From positions 248,001 through 312,000 of the forward strand of contig CAJJDP010000055.1 of NCBI GenBank assembly GCA_905182995.1: 64,000 nt of DNA, given 5' to 3'. The position numbers were made by a program, and so were the translations under genes. This DNA is from Paramecium octaurelia (lineage: Eukaryota; Ciliophora; Oligohymenophorea; Peniculida; Parameciidae). The first letter of the stretch is position 1. Every line of letters begins with the position of its first letter. The notes under the pieces are model-generated. The model did no database searches and was not told the origin of the DNA. It saw nothing but the letters and a program-made list of their open reading frames with translations. Shown piece after piece: positions 23,414 through 34,240 of this stretch.

Positions 23414-23950
23414 TCAACTATCGAAAATATATTTCATGTATTCATCTGAGGACATCTATTTAGAGGATTGTATATTCTTTGGAGTCTCTAAATTCATATT
23501 TTATAGCTTTAATTCAACTGTTGTCTCCTTGGCTTTGATTTCTTAATAATGTTTAAAATATTTCTTTTATAATTGTTATTATTGTTATTGTTATTATTAT
23601 TGTTATTACGGTTGTGATTGAACCTCCATATCTTTACTTGTTTAAACACGCATATTTTAAAAATTAGTTATGACATAAAGGTATATTTTCTTATTGTGTT
23701 CATCCAATTTGGTCAATGCATAATAAGTGCGATTATTAATAATTTATGAATTAAATTTAACTTTTTCTTCCAATCTCTGATCTCCCTATGTCGTATTTGC
23801 ATAGATTAATTCAATATGTGTTGATATTGGTTTGTAATTAATTTTATCAATCTAGTAGACAGATTCAAACTCTTTCATTTGAGTGATTGGAAAGTTTAAT
23901 AAATGGAAAGCTTCTGCTGTTGGTACTAAAATAACATCAAAATCTGTCAT
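23414..23950 (-). CDS. Unrecognised protein with poly-Gln tract (178 aa)
   Basis: An intronless frame from ATG at 23950 to TGA 23414-23416 encodes 178 aa. The first about 105 residues look globular (MTDFDVILVPTAEAFHLLNF, THIELIYANTTQGDQRLEEK, YYALTKLDEHNKKIYLYVIT). They are followed by about 12 Gln (TAA/CAA codons, 23574-23610) and a charged tail ending SSDEYMKYIFDS. No domain is recognised. It is squeezed between the ULK-like kinase (39 bp upstream) and CEP104 (36 bp downstream). Confidence 0.7.
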
Positions 23951-23989
23951 TTATTTTTTAATAATAATAATAATATTTATATATATAAA

Positions 23990-25879
23990 TCAAATATCAA
24001 GTTATTTTATTTTATTTCTAATTTCAATATAATGACCATAGGTTAATCTGACAGGTTTGCCATCAGCAATTTATTCAATTTTGGAATCAATAGCAAATTC
24101 GTAAGGATCTTCAAAACATTCTTGAATGAGAGAGGCCAACTAAAAGTAAGTGATTAAATAATCAAGTAGTATCACACCTCCTTCTATATCGATGGGTAAT
24201 AATTATTAAGTGTCTTAAAATACAATTTTGGATTCAAGTGAACTTTCGATCTCCTTTATTGCACTTCTTAAGATAGAATTCAAAATTATATAGAAAGATT
24301 CATATTCAGTAAAATTGTCATCAAAAACAGCGTCAAATTTTTTATCAATTGCTAATAAAGATTTCTAATCTGGATTCTACAAGGACATCCAAACAGTATT
24401 AAATTAAAGAGTGTATTTTTGATTATATTGATGGATAGCTGCACATAATTTTGCATACTAGGGATTCTACACATACTGCTAAAATTTCTCTAAGCCAAGA
24501 GTGTTTTGTCCTTACATCACTTCATTTAAACAATTTAACTTAATCATGATATTCTTGTTCACTAAAAACAATAGCTTTTCTCTCAAATATGAAGTTTAAA
24601 ACAATCGATATTTATCCATTAAAGCAGAAACCCTATATAAATATCTACAGAAGTTTAGCTGAGCCAAAATGATGTAATCATTCTTTTTAGATTCACTCCA
24701 ACTTTCCTCCTCTCTCTGACTTGAATGTTCTTGATTCATCTATTAACTTATTTAAGATTCCTTTCTTGACTCCTAGACTCTTTTGATTGATTTCAAAGGT
24801 TATTACATGATGGATTATTGCGACTATTTAACAATGATAGCATTTTCTTTTCCATAGTTGGATTCCCTTGTTTGAAATTAAATCGATTATTTGTTCTGAG
24901 TGTCTCCCAAAGGAGTTGCAATATTATTATTTTATAAGAGATGATGATTGTTTTGTTGATTACTCCTAAACATACTAGAGAACCCATTCCCTTTAATAGG
25001 TTAGAGTTCTTGTTTTGACAACCAAACATGGCTTTCCAATTCTTCAACAGTGGCTCTTCTACTTTCATCTACTATCAAACACCTGTAAATAAAATCCTTG
25101 CATTCATCTGAGACGTGTCCTGGAAAATGCACTGGCACAGTGGCCATTCTTTAAGCTAATTCTCTCTCACTTCCTGCTTACCAGGGAACTTGCCCAAATA
25201 ATAATTCATAAAGACTTACGCCCAGTGCCCAAATATCAGATTTTTCAGAGTATCTGTTTTTGAATGCCTAGGGACTCATGTATAAAGGTGATCCGACATT
25301 GACATTAGGCATGGTGGCAACAGTTTGAGGTGTGGTAGCAAATCCAAAGTCAGCTATTTTTGGAACTGATCCTTTGAGTAGGATGTTGGCTGGCTTGAGA
25401 TCTCTATGTACAATACCTAACTTAGTAGATTAATATGAGATACCCCTTTGTTTCATCTACTTGTAGCCTTGGATGATACCATAGAATAATTTTTGCATAT
25501 TCTACTCTTTTTAGACTCCTGTTTTAGTTACCAATTATCCCAAATCACCTGAGTCACAAAATTCAGTGATGAGGTAGGTATTATTTTCAGTGTAGTACAC
25601 TTTATATAATCTCATGATATTTGGAGAATTGAGTTAGGATAAGGCTTCGACTTCTGATCTCAGGAGTTGATAATGCAGAGGAGTCTTGAGTCCTTTTTTA
25701 TCTATCACTTTTATGGCGACAATCTCATTGGTTTCATCATTTCTGCCTTTATAAACAATGGAACTAAAGCCCTTTCCGATAGCATCTGATAGGGCATAAC
25801 TGAAATTCTCTATAACTTTACGTGCATTGCCTGGAATGGGCGTAGCAGGCATATGTCTTTATTGCTGTTAGACAAGCAT
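23990..25879 (-). CDS. ATG1/ULK-like Ser/Thr protein kinase (about 620 aa)
   Basis: ATG at 25879 (an in-frame ATG upstream of the [12 protein letters not shown] one), TGA 23990-23992; a 27-nt intron sits just before the catalytic loop. The kinase domain is complete: [14 protein letters not shown] glycine loop, [11 protein letters not shown] with the ATP-binding Lys, [11 protein letters not shown] catalytic loop, [16 protein letters not shown] activation end and [20 protein letters not shown]. The overall pattern is closest to the ATG1/ULK group, which starts autophagy or, in ULK4/Fused types, acts in cilia. After an SxQ-rich linker the C-terminal about 200 residues are helical, as in ULK C-terminal regions. 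Subfamily is not certain. Confidence 0.85.
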
Positions 25880-25953
25880 AATAATTGTAAATTTTTAATA
25901 TTTAATTTCAACGGTAAGTGAATAAATTAATTATTATCATAAAGGGAAAAATT

Positions 25954-26422
25954 TCATTTCCTTTTATTTGTCTAATTGACTTTTTTTTGTTTTTCTCTTT
26001 TGATTTCGTCATAATCCAACATATCGTCATCATCTTTGATCAATTTCATATTCATTTTAACTTTGGTGCCATTAACTTCCACATATTGCTTATTTTGAAG
26101 TGGTTGAGATTGAGATGTGGATAACCTGCTTTGATTTTACTAGGGTTGCAACAAAAATTGAGGAGGTATCATTGATACATTCAAAGGTGAAATTGGAGAC
26201 ATCATTTGCTATTGGGACAACATCGGGGATATCTACATCTAAGGTATTTACTGGAATTGTTGCTACATCATCAAATAATTCCAAGGTTGAGGTGACCTTT
26301 AAATCCTATCAATAATATTACATCATAGGATAACAGAACTATTGCTATAAAGGTGACTACTATTATTATTGCTACTATTTGTTTTTGATCATGGCCAAAT
26401 AATCTTAATTTGGAAAACTCAT
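25954..26422 (-). CDS. Q/M/P-rich low-complexity protein (150 aa)
   Basis: ATG at 26422, TGA 25954-25956; a 16-nt intron-like segment (GTAATATTATTGATAG) must be removed to keep frame, giving 150 aa. The N-terminal two thirds is Gln, Met and Pro rich (QQQSPLQQQFCYPMM, MSPISPLNVSMIPPQFLL). The end is an ordered-looking VEVNGTKVKMNMKLIKDDDD followed by a basic tail. No family is recognised; the composition resembles disordered regulatory or RNA-associated proteins. Frames on the other strand are shadows. Confidence 0.6.
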
Positions 26423-26468
26423 TTATCTAAAAAATATTTAATTTTAAATATATTTATATAAATCTCTC

Positions 26469-28267
26469 TCATATTAAACACTTTTCCTATATCAGATCCT
26501 TATAAGCTCTAGTCCCCTACAAATTCTCATCCATCAATAACCGAAACAAGTTACCCTGACTAATACTGATTCCTTACTCCAATCTATCCACATATGCTTT
26601 ATGAATTTCCTAACCAATATGATTTGTTATCAAGTCCTTCCCTTTCTACTTCTTTGATTCCAACTCCGATAGTAATTTCCCAATTATTCTTTGAAACCTT
26701 GTGAATCTACTTCTCAGATATGCATTTGAAATCTCAATCATGTCCTGGACCATCTTAAAATGCTGCTGTTTCCTTGCTTCAGTTGTATTAAGGGTCTAAG
26801 GGTTATAATTGATCTCCATGATATGCAGATCCAAATCATCAGTTAATAAGAAATCTGCTGCAAAAAATTCACCTAATTTACTGTCTTTTGCAAATGTGTG
26901 CTAAGTACTTCGGATTGCATGGATGATCATCCTATCAACCTTAGGCAATAACTCATTTTACAACCACTGATTGTTCTGAATTCTTCCTTCTTTCAATAAG
27001 ATTTCCTATAAGTGATCCAACTTCCAATCTATAAATAAAGTGTCTTCCTAACTGCTTATCTCATCGTTATTATCATCATCATCATCAGTCTCATCACTAT
27101 CATTATCATCATCCTCATTCTACATTTTCTTTAAAGTGCTTTTCACTATGGCTGTATTACACACATGAGCTCCCTTTAATAGAGAAAATTTATCAAAAGG
27201 ATATATACATCTACGAATCAGAGTTTTATCATAAGCATATGCGATAATTGGATTTGTGGATGCCAAGATCCAATACACTCTAAATTCAATCTTATGTCCC
27301 TTATACAGCAGAGGATTGACAATATATTATTGAGCCACTTTGAATGTTTTTACTGATCCACATAATTCTCCTTTATCGAATTTCCTATTCAACTCTTCTT
27401 TTTCTTAAGGAAATAACATATTAATCCCACGACCTCTATGTACTTCCTTTCCCATTTTAATAATAAACTAAGGACCATCTTTCTTAATTTTGTCTTCATA
27501 GACTTCAGAGTTTATGTATGTAAAAAACTGCAAACACTCGTTCTCGTTGAATAATCTATAGGTTTTAGGCAAAAAAGTTGCATTAGCCTTTTATTTAAAT
27601 TTATATAGATACTATACAAACCGCATCAAGTCCATTTTAACGAAGACTTCGCAGGTAGTTCATTTAGTTTGTCATCAATCTATTTTTATGAGACAAGGAT
27701 GCTCTTTAAGGCATATGATTATACTTTTAGAATAAGCATAGAGATTCTATGATTTATTAGATTATTACATTATCCAATCTTAAAATAATGGACCAATTAA
27801 TCGTAATAAGTAAATGGTAATGTAAGTTTGAGAGGTAGTTTAAATTAATGAGGCTCTTCAATAATTAGGAAACATACAGTCTTTATTATTTCTATGCAGA
27901 TTAACGTTAGGCAAAACATCAAAGAAATATTATTACAATGCTTCTTTCACAACACCTCTGTATTCTCTGAAGGTATATGTGTCATTCATAATCACATCTG
28001 GATGGTAGTACTTGTAAGTGTCTGATTTGATGCAATAATCATGTTGAGGCTAAACAAGAATGGTGTTAAACTTAAAATTGAAATGATATTTACTTCCTTC
28101 GTAAATGCTTCAGGAGAATAATAATTTTATGATATAAACTGATTCAATAAACCAATTACTACTTCCACATTCCCCTTATTTATATATGTAACTCTTGTCA
28201 TGTATACATGTCCTAATGAATATAGAAATATGAAAGAAATCAATAACGTTATTGTATTCACAAACAT
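26469..28267 (-). CDS. Tubulin tyrosine ligase-like (TTLL) enzyme
   Basis: ATG at 28267 (MFVNTITLLISFIFLYSLGH, a signal anchor-like start), TGA 26469-26471; several introns, not all fixed. Features of the TTL ATP-grasp fold are seen in order: KANATFLPKTYRLF, DGPQFIIKMGKEVHRGRGIN, YIVNPLLYKGHKIEFRVYW and LHIMEINYNPQ (the metal/ATP-binding E-x-N of TTLs). An Asp/Glu-rich insert lies at 27060-27125. TTLL enzymes add Tyr, Glu or Gly to tubulin. The hydrophobic N-terminus is unusual for a tubulin-modifying enzyme, so a luminal relative with another substrate is possible. Confidence 0.82.
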
Positions 28268-28306
28268 ATTTAATAAATATTTTTATTTCAATATTTTGTA
28301 CAACAT

Positions 28307-29578
28307 CACCTAATTATGCATTCATCCACTAACTTCTGATTGGGTTCAACAGATGCCAAAGTTCCCAAATTGCATTTATTCAATTCAGTCGCATGTCCAA
28401 CAGCAGATTCATTTGACAAAATGCAATGTTGGATAATACAGCTACATTTAATGTGACAATAACATTTACTTAGAATTAATGACTACATTTTTCATAATAA
28501 TCGAATTACTAATTTTAACATGATCCCCTATGGTGCAATTCTTGCCAATGATCGATCTCTGAATGGTAACCTTATTACCGATTCTCGTTCCTTCTCCAAT
28601 GACTGTGTCAGGACTAATACGAGCATCTTGAGGGTATTGATTTTGGATTTGGAAATCCTGAACGCTTTAATAAAGTTAAACTCCTTTATTCCCTTTTATC
28701 ATGCTTTCATAATTGGCTTATTGATAATCTTTAATGTTGTTCAATCTTCTTGCATATTCTTAAGTGATAAACACTTTAATTGAAAATTGCTAATGTTTTC
28801 TTTCATGAAAGAGTCCCTACTCTTTTTTGGACATCAAATTTAGCAAATTCACATTCTTTTAATGTTTGATGATGTAGGGTAAGAATTCTAATCTCCAATT
28901 TTAAATTTCTAATTCTTATTTACTAAGTTTTTGAAACAATTCCAGTACTTCATATTAACAAACATAAACGTGAGTATCAAATAAATTGGTCATTATTTGT
29001 ACACTCTAGCAACTTAATAGAACATTTCGACTGACTGAAAGATTAACTTGATCATCATCTTCTTGATTAGTGATATGTAATAAGCTCTGATCAGAACCTA
29101 TAAACATGATATCGAAAGATTCATCTAGATTGCAGGAAATGGGAGCTCTTCCTTATTTTTTATCTAAATCTTCTTCCTTAATTAAACAAGAGATTGTTGC
29201 TTTTTTTGAATAATGAAAATCCAATAAATCTAAGAGATTGGCTCCGATCATACTGTCACAAGATAAAAGTATGAAATCCTTCTTTATTTTTTCATGTGCT
29301 TCTAATAATGCAGAGCCTGATTCAGAATCTTCGCTAACATAAAATATTTCTGCTCTTCTCTAAACTAGATCAGCCACAGCTTAATGATTTTTAGTTAACA
29401 AAATTAAGATGTCTTGTGGTCCAAATCCAGCTGTTTCCAATATATCTAGTTAGTAGAGAATCATTGGTTTATTGCAAACTGGCAAGAGACTTTTGGAATA
29501 ATCTTGACAGAGTGGAAATAACATGCTTCCAGCTTTTTGTCCACCTCCAAGTATGATTGCTTGATATTTGATTTGCAT
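28307..29578 (-). CDS. EIF2B3: Translation initiation factor eIF2B, gamma subunit
   Basis: ATG at 29578, TGA 28307-28309. The N-terminal nucleotidyltransferase-like domain is clear: YQAIILGGGQKAGSMLFPL, KSLLPVCNKPMILYQLDILE, IKKDFILLSCDSMIGANLLD. A middle part with LFDTHVYVCQYEVLELF and LEFLPYIIKHQ matches the eIF2B gamma pattern. The C-terminus has left-handed beta-helix hexapeptides (VIGEGTRIGNKVTIQRSIIG, KNCTIGDHVKISNSVIM). eIF2B is the guanine exchange factor for eIF2; gamma pairs with epsilon in the catalytic subcomplex. The glucose-1-phosphate transferase relatives are the alternative but fit the middle region less well. Confidence 0.88.
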
Positions 29579-29713
29579 TGATTATTAAAGAATAAATATA
29601 TATTATATTTAATCTATATTTATCATATGATTAATAATTTATTTGGGCAATTTCTCTACTTGCATTTTGCTAAATTTTATACTTTCGCATAAGAATTAGT
29701 ACTTAGACATAAA

Positions 29714-29978
29714 TCATACTAATTAATAAACTAACAATATTACTGCTGCCTTGCTCCTCTAGATTCCAGCTGGTGACAAGTCATCCATAGCTGTCTAATA
29801 ACAATCAGCAATTTATTTTTTGCTAGAATAAATGATCGATTGATTACCAAGTCGAATCTTTCCGACAAGCCTCAACTTCGGCACTACAATATTGAGTTAA
29901 GCAATCACTGTGGGTAGTGGTTTCTTGAATAGAAAATACTATCGAAATGACTGTAAGGAACAATAATAATTTCTTCAT
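29714..29978 (-). CDS. Small Cys-rich secreted protein (79 aa)
   Basis: ATG at 29978, TGA 29714-29716, one 25-nt intron (29823-29847). A signal peptide, MKKLLLFLTVISIVFS, is followed by DCLTQYCSAEVEACRKDSTC and KKQIADCYQTAMDD, giving evenly spaced cysteines. The motif DSTC-x4-ADC is shared with the next gene upstream (30031-30405), so the two are paralogues. Function is unknown; secretion or lumenal location is inferred from the signal peptide and cysteines. Confidence 0.8.
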
Positions 29979-30030
29979 TGGTTATTTAAAAATAATAATA
30001 TCTGAATAAAAACGCCTAGTGTTATTCTAA

Positions 30031-30405
30031 TCATGCTATAATGTTCTCCAAATTTCCTATATTGATGTCAATGCCAATCAAATTATTTTTTAGACAATGC
30101 CTTACTTAGCACTCGTTAATGGCTCTTGCAACTTAGTGAGTTCGCATACAATTATTGAACTAAAACAATGATTTTAATCTTATTACATCATCATATGCAT
30201 GTTCAGTTCCTTAATATGTTTTTGAATCTTAAGCCTTTTTAACACTCTTTCTGAAGTCATTCGCACAATCAGCGAGATGTTGCTGACAAGTAGAATCTTC
30301 CTTACATTATTTAATTTCAGTTGCGCAGAACGCTTAAACACAATTGGCATCAGCTTATGTTGTACTGATGAGTGTTACAATGAGGATGATGACCAAAAGT
30401 CTCAT
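30031..30405 (-). CDS. Small Cys-rich secreted protein (115-124 aa), paralogue of neighbour
   Basis: ATG at 30405, TGA 30031-30033. A signal peptide (MRLLVIILIVTLISTTQA) is followed by ANCVQAFCATEIKQCKEDST and QQHLADCANDF, the same cysteine spacing as the gene at 29714-29978. A 27-nt segment (GTAATAAGAT...TTTTAG) may be an intron; since 27 is a multiple of three, the protein is 124 aa unspliced or 115 aa spliced. A second Cys cluster (NNCMRTHQ, NECQVRHCLKN) follows, absent in the shorter paralogue. Function is unknown. Confidence 0.8.
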
Positions 30406-30524
30406 ATTCAAAATTAATAATATTCTAGAGAATTATAATGATTATTAACAATTATTTGTTTTAATTTCCCCCGAGTCTCTAATTATTAAAATGATACGTA
30501 ATTATTAGATATCATTAATAATAA

Positions 30525-31770
30525 ATGCTTCCTAAGTTTATAAAACTAAGAGCTAGTTTCTCCCTTCTTAACTTCAATTTTATTTCTAACCTATCTCCAG
30601 AAATAGAAGAATTGCGATCCCATGTCACGAAATTCGCTGCAGAAGAAGTAGCACCATTGGCTGACAAGGCAGATGAAGAAGGCAAGTTTCCACCACATTT
30701 ATGGAGAAAGATGGGAGATTTGGGATTATTGGGAGCCACAGTTGATCGTAATACCTAATTGTGATTATTTAGCTGCTTATGGTGGATCAGGATTATCCTA
30801 TTCTGCCCATTGTATGATATTGGAAGAAATCAGCAGAGCCTCTGGTGGTATTGGATTGAGTTACTCTGCTCATAGTGCTTTAAATGTAGCTTAACTTTAA
30901 AGACACGGAAATGAAGCATAGAAAAAGAAATATCTACCCAAATTGTGTTCAGGAGAATGGGTTGGAGCTTTGGCTATGAGTGAACCCAATGCTGGATCAG
31001 ATGTAGTATCTATGAAGACAACAGCCAAAAAAGTTGGTGATAAATATATTCTGAATGGAAGCAAGATGTGGATCACAAATGGACCTGTTGCAGATGTCAT
31101 TGTTGTTTATGCCAAAACAGAACCCGAAAAGAAACAACATGGAATTACTGCTTTTATTGTAGAAGCAGGAATGAAAGGATTTTCAAGAGGCAAAAAGTTA
31201 GATAAAATTGGAATGAAGTCTTCTGATACTGGACCCATCTATTTTGATAACGTTGAAGTCCCTGCAGAAAATGTACTTGGAGAAGTCAATAAAGGAGTTT
31301 ATGTTTTAATGAGTGGATTAGATTATGAGCGATTAGTGTTGGCTGCTGGACCTGTTGGGTTGATGCAAGCTGCATTTGATATCTCAAGAGAATATTGCAA
31401 CACCAGGTAATAGTTTGGAAAACCTATTGGTCAATTTTAAATGATGCAGGGCAAATTGGCTGAGATGTACACTACCTTGTAAGCCAGCAGGGCTATGCTC
31501 TATTCAGTTTCTCGTGCTGTTGACGCAGGGAATATAACTAATACAGTAACATATACTAATATATATCTTTAGGATTGTGCAGCATTGATTTATTATACTT
31601 CTGTTAATGCCACTCAAGTTGGATTGGAAGCTATTCAATGTTTAGGAGGAAATGGATATACCTAAGAATATCCAGTTGGAAGAATTATGAATGATGCCAA
31701 ACTCTATGAGATAGGAGCAGGAACAACTGAAATTAGGAAATGGTTGATTGGTAGACAATTGACTTAATGA
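30525..31770 (+). CDS. IVD: Isovaleryl-CoA dehydrogenase, mitochondrial
   Basis: ATG at 30525, TGA 31768-31770; introns of 25 and 27 nt leave 397 aa. The N-terminus [19 protein letters not shown] is a likely mitochondrial presequence. Acyl-CoA dehydrogenase signatures follow: [72 protein letters not shown]. The catalytic Glu of the IVD type is in [17 protein letters not shown]. The position used as base in other family members lies in [17 protein letters not shown] and is Gly, again as in IVD. The enzyme oxidises isovaleryl-CoA in leucine breakdown and feeds electrons to ETF. Its stop lies 25 bp from the convergent kinase stop. Confidence 0.93.
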
Positions 31771-31795
31771 TCCTCATTAACAAATATATTTATTA

Positions 31796-32950
31796 TCAAA
31801 AGTTTTTAAATATTTCTATAAAATTAAAAAACTTATCAACATATTTGTTGGGTTTTGGGGATGTATTGGTAGATAGTGATTAGAGGGTATTAATACTATT
31901 TGTTGATTTGCCATCGATATCATCATGGGAACTCTTCATATTTTTATTTGGCGTTAAACTATAAATAATTAGTAAGATCATTTACTATTTAACATCATGA
32001 ACTACTTTTAAGGCGATATTTTTTTGTTTGACTTTCAATTTCAAAGACTCGTTTTCATAATGATTGAAAATGTTATGTGTTTTCATACTCTTCTTTATCC
32101 ACTTACACAAATAAATTTGTTGAACAGTTGGTCTGAGTTCAGGATTCTTGATCAATAGAGCCTGAATGAGGAAGATTAAATCTTCACTAATTCCATCTCT
32201 TCTAGAAATTAATAATGGATTAGTAGTTATATTTTAGATCAATTCCAGTTGATCATGACCATCGAATGGGAAAGAACCATGCAGCAATTCCTATATTGAT
32301 AGAATTTCTAAGTACATATAGGATAACTCCTAATGACCAAGTATCAACTTTAAAATCCAGTACTTATTTTGATACTACTTCAGGCGGCATATACTCAGTT
32401 GTTCCACACATCACATTTTCAACTGGTAGCTGTTGAACCTTAACAGCCCATCCGAAATCACATAACTTTAGAGTTCCATCTTCATGAATTAGGACATTTT
32501 CGAACTACTTAGAATTGATGATTATTACTTTCAAATCTCTGTGGATGATATTATGTTAATGAAGATAATCAACTCCACTTAGAATTTGATGGAAAATCTA
32601 GAATACTTCATCCTCAGTAAATTGAGTCTTCGGATTAATTAGATGACCCTTGGCACAATATTCAAGTAAAATATAGATGTTGTTCTAATCTTCCCAATAT
32701 GAATACATTTTCACAATATTTTTATGATTACAAGAAGAGTGAATGGCAATCTCACCCTATATCATTTGGGAAGCATTGTACATATTGATTAGATGTTTCG
32801 AAATCTTCATAATCCTATTGTAATATTTACAATTTTGCAAGCAAACTCATATTGAGTGTTGAGATCTTTGACCAAATACACGGATCCAAAAGAACCTGAA
32901 CCCAATTACTTAATTGTTTAGTAAAAGTTACCACATCCAGTAATAATCAT
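31796..32950 (-). CDS. Aurora-like Ser/Thr protein kinase (359 aa)
   Basis: ATG at 32950, TGA 31796-31798; introns of 26, 24 and 25 nt give 359 aa. Kinase motifs: LGSGSFGSVYLVKD, FACKI with the ATP-binding Lys, NIIHRDLKFENVLI (catalytic Asp and Asn present; Pro of the usual LKPEN replaced by Phe), LCDFGWAVKV, MCGTTEYMPPEV. The DFGW and TEYMPPE elements are Aurora-like. Aurora kinases act in mitosis and in cilium disassembly. The first intron ends AAG rather than TAG. A C-terminal extension of about 90 residues is Lys/Ser/Asn-rich. PLK or other CAMK-like kinases are less likely. Confidence 0.8.
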
Positions 32951-33097
32951 TATATTTTTAATTAAATTAATTTTACAGATTGCCCTCTCTCAGTAATATA
33001 GAGTTTTGATGTTCTTAATATGCAAATTGTTTGTTAATAATAAGTTATACTTAGTATTAAACAAAAAACTATATGTGTGAAATTTCGAAAAGGAATA

Positions 33098-34240
33098 TTC
33101 ATAAAAGCCATTTTAATTGTAATTGTTTGAAATGTAAAATTGAATATAGCATTATTTTTAATTAATATAAATATTTATAAGTCTATAATTATAATAATAC
33201 AATTAAATAGTAAATATAATACATATTTTAATCATACAGACTTTATTCTTTCTTCTTCTAATTGGGGATTGCTTCCATTGCTCTAATTTGTATCTATGAT
33301 AGAAGTTTAGAATTACCATCTTTACTAGATCCTCCATTCTGTTCGTTGTTGTTATCAGAACTTCCAGCTCCGTTGCTCATAGTATTTTGATTTGTATTAT
33401 TGAATTTTTGAACCATGTCTAAATTATTAATTTGGTTATAATACTTTGTATTTATTCATTAGGAGAGGCAGTGGTCAATTTAAAAAGCAATTGGCACATC
33501 AAATCATTATAGGTTTGGCGCTTGTTCTTGATGACACTGAATTCCATGAATATAGAGTGATAGGACTCAAGCAGCGTGGATTGAGTGTTTTAGAACTAAT
33601 AGCATTACAAAAATATACCTATTCTACTTGTTTACTTATGAAGTTGGATTCAATGTTGATATTTTAAATGTCTTATTTCAAAGAATTATATTTCTCAAAT
33701 AGGTCCTCCTGGATTTATTTCACTTTTTTATTTTTCAATATAATGGATTTTTCCTTTTTGGCCTTAACCCCGCCATTTCTCCTTGGTATATTGACTAAAA
33801 GGTTTCTAGATTAAGATGTTTCAAATACTCCATGTTTCGTCTGAAATAATAATGACTAAATTCATTTTGATTGTTAACATTGCGAATTTTCTTGAATCCA
33901 TACATATTTAATTATCTTATAAAAGAACTGAAGTTATGGTGTTTAAAATGGGTTGGGAGGATCTCATTACTCAATTTGCTTTGATCTTTTACGACAAAAG
34001 CATTGCCTTTATCAGTAAATCCAATAATATCTTCGTTTTCAGGATTCTAAAAGTTATTAAAATCAAATGAATATATTTAATAATTCGAGAATTTTATTCC
34101 TAAAATCATCAAAATTTCTGATGATCAATTTAGGAATATTCGTAGATGTGTAAATTGTTTAATACCATAACGATGTTGTAGGTTTTGAGTAAAAAGTTTG
34201 GTACTCCTTTTTTCATACTTTTAGTTTTCTTCTAGGACAT
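33098..34240 (-). CDS. Heat shock transcription factor (HSF-type), 324 aa
   Basis: ATG at 34240, TGA 33098-33100. With introns of 119 nt (34047-34165), 23 and 26 nt, the frame divides exactly. The DNA-binding domain is unmistakable: GVPNFLLKTYNIVM, NPENEDIIGFTDKGNAFVV, ILPTHFKHHNFSSFIRQLNM, then YGFKKIRN and EFSHYYFRRN. It is followed by a basic PKRKNP and a Leu/Ile-spaced helix (EKYNSLKQDIQNINIESNF), likely the trimerisation coiled coil. HSFs bind nGAAn repeats and activate chaperone genes. The last about 45 codons are AT-simple, so the true end may be earlier. The first intron is unusually long for this genome. Confidence 0.88.
34095..34138. repeat. TA-bounded imperfect inverted repeat inside the HSF intron
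   Basis: The 44-nt element begins TATTCCTAAAATCATCA and ends TGATGATCAATTTAGGAATA. The outer arms (TATTCCTAAA / TTTAGGAATA) and inner arms (ATCATCA / TGATGAT) are complementary with a 3-nt bulge, so it can fold as a hairpin. It lies within the 119-nt intron that interrupts the HSF DNA-binding domain and is flanked by TA dinucleotides. Confidence 0.75.

Noticed and set aside
26100-26315. Opposed short frames on both strands (64-71 codons)
   Set aside because: Both are shifted shadows of the Q/M/P-rich gene at 25954-26422, whose ciliate-code frame runs through.
33446-33667. 73-codon plus frame
   Set aside because: Antisense to the middle of the HSF gene; the minus frame connects the DNA-binding domain to its C-terminus through 23-nt and 26-nt introns.
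34095-34138. Whether the HSF hairpin is a canonical Paramecium IES
   Set aside because: It is TA-bounded, but its ends (TATTCC) do not match the usual TAYAGYNR end consensus, so I report it only as an inverted repeat.
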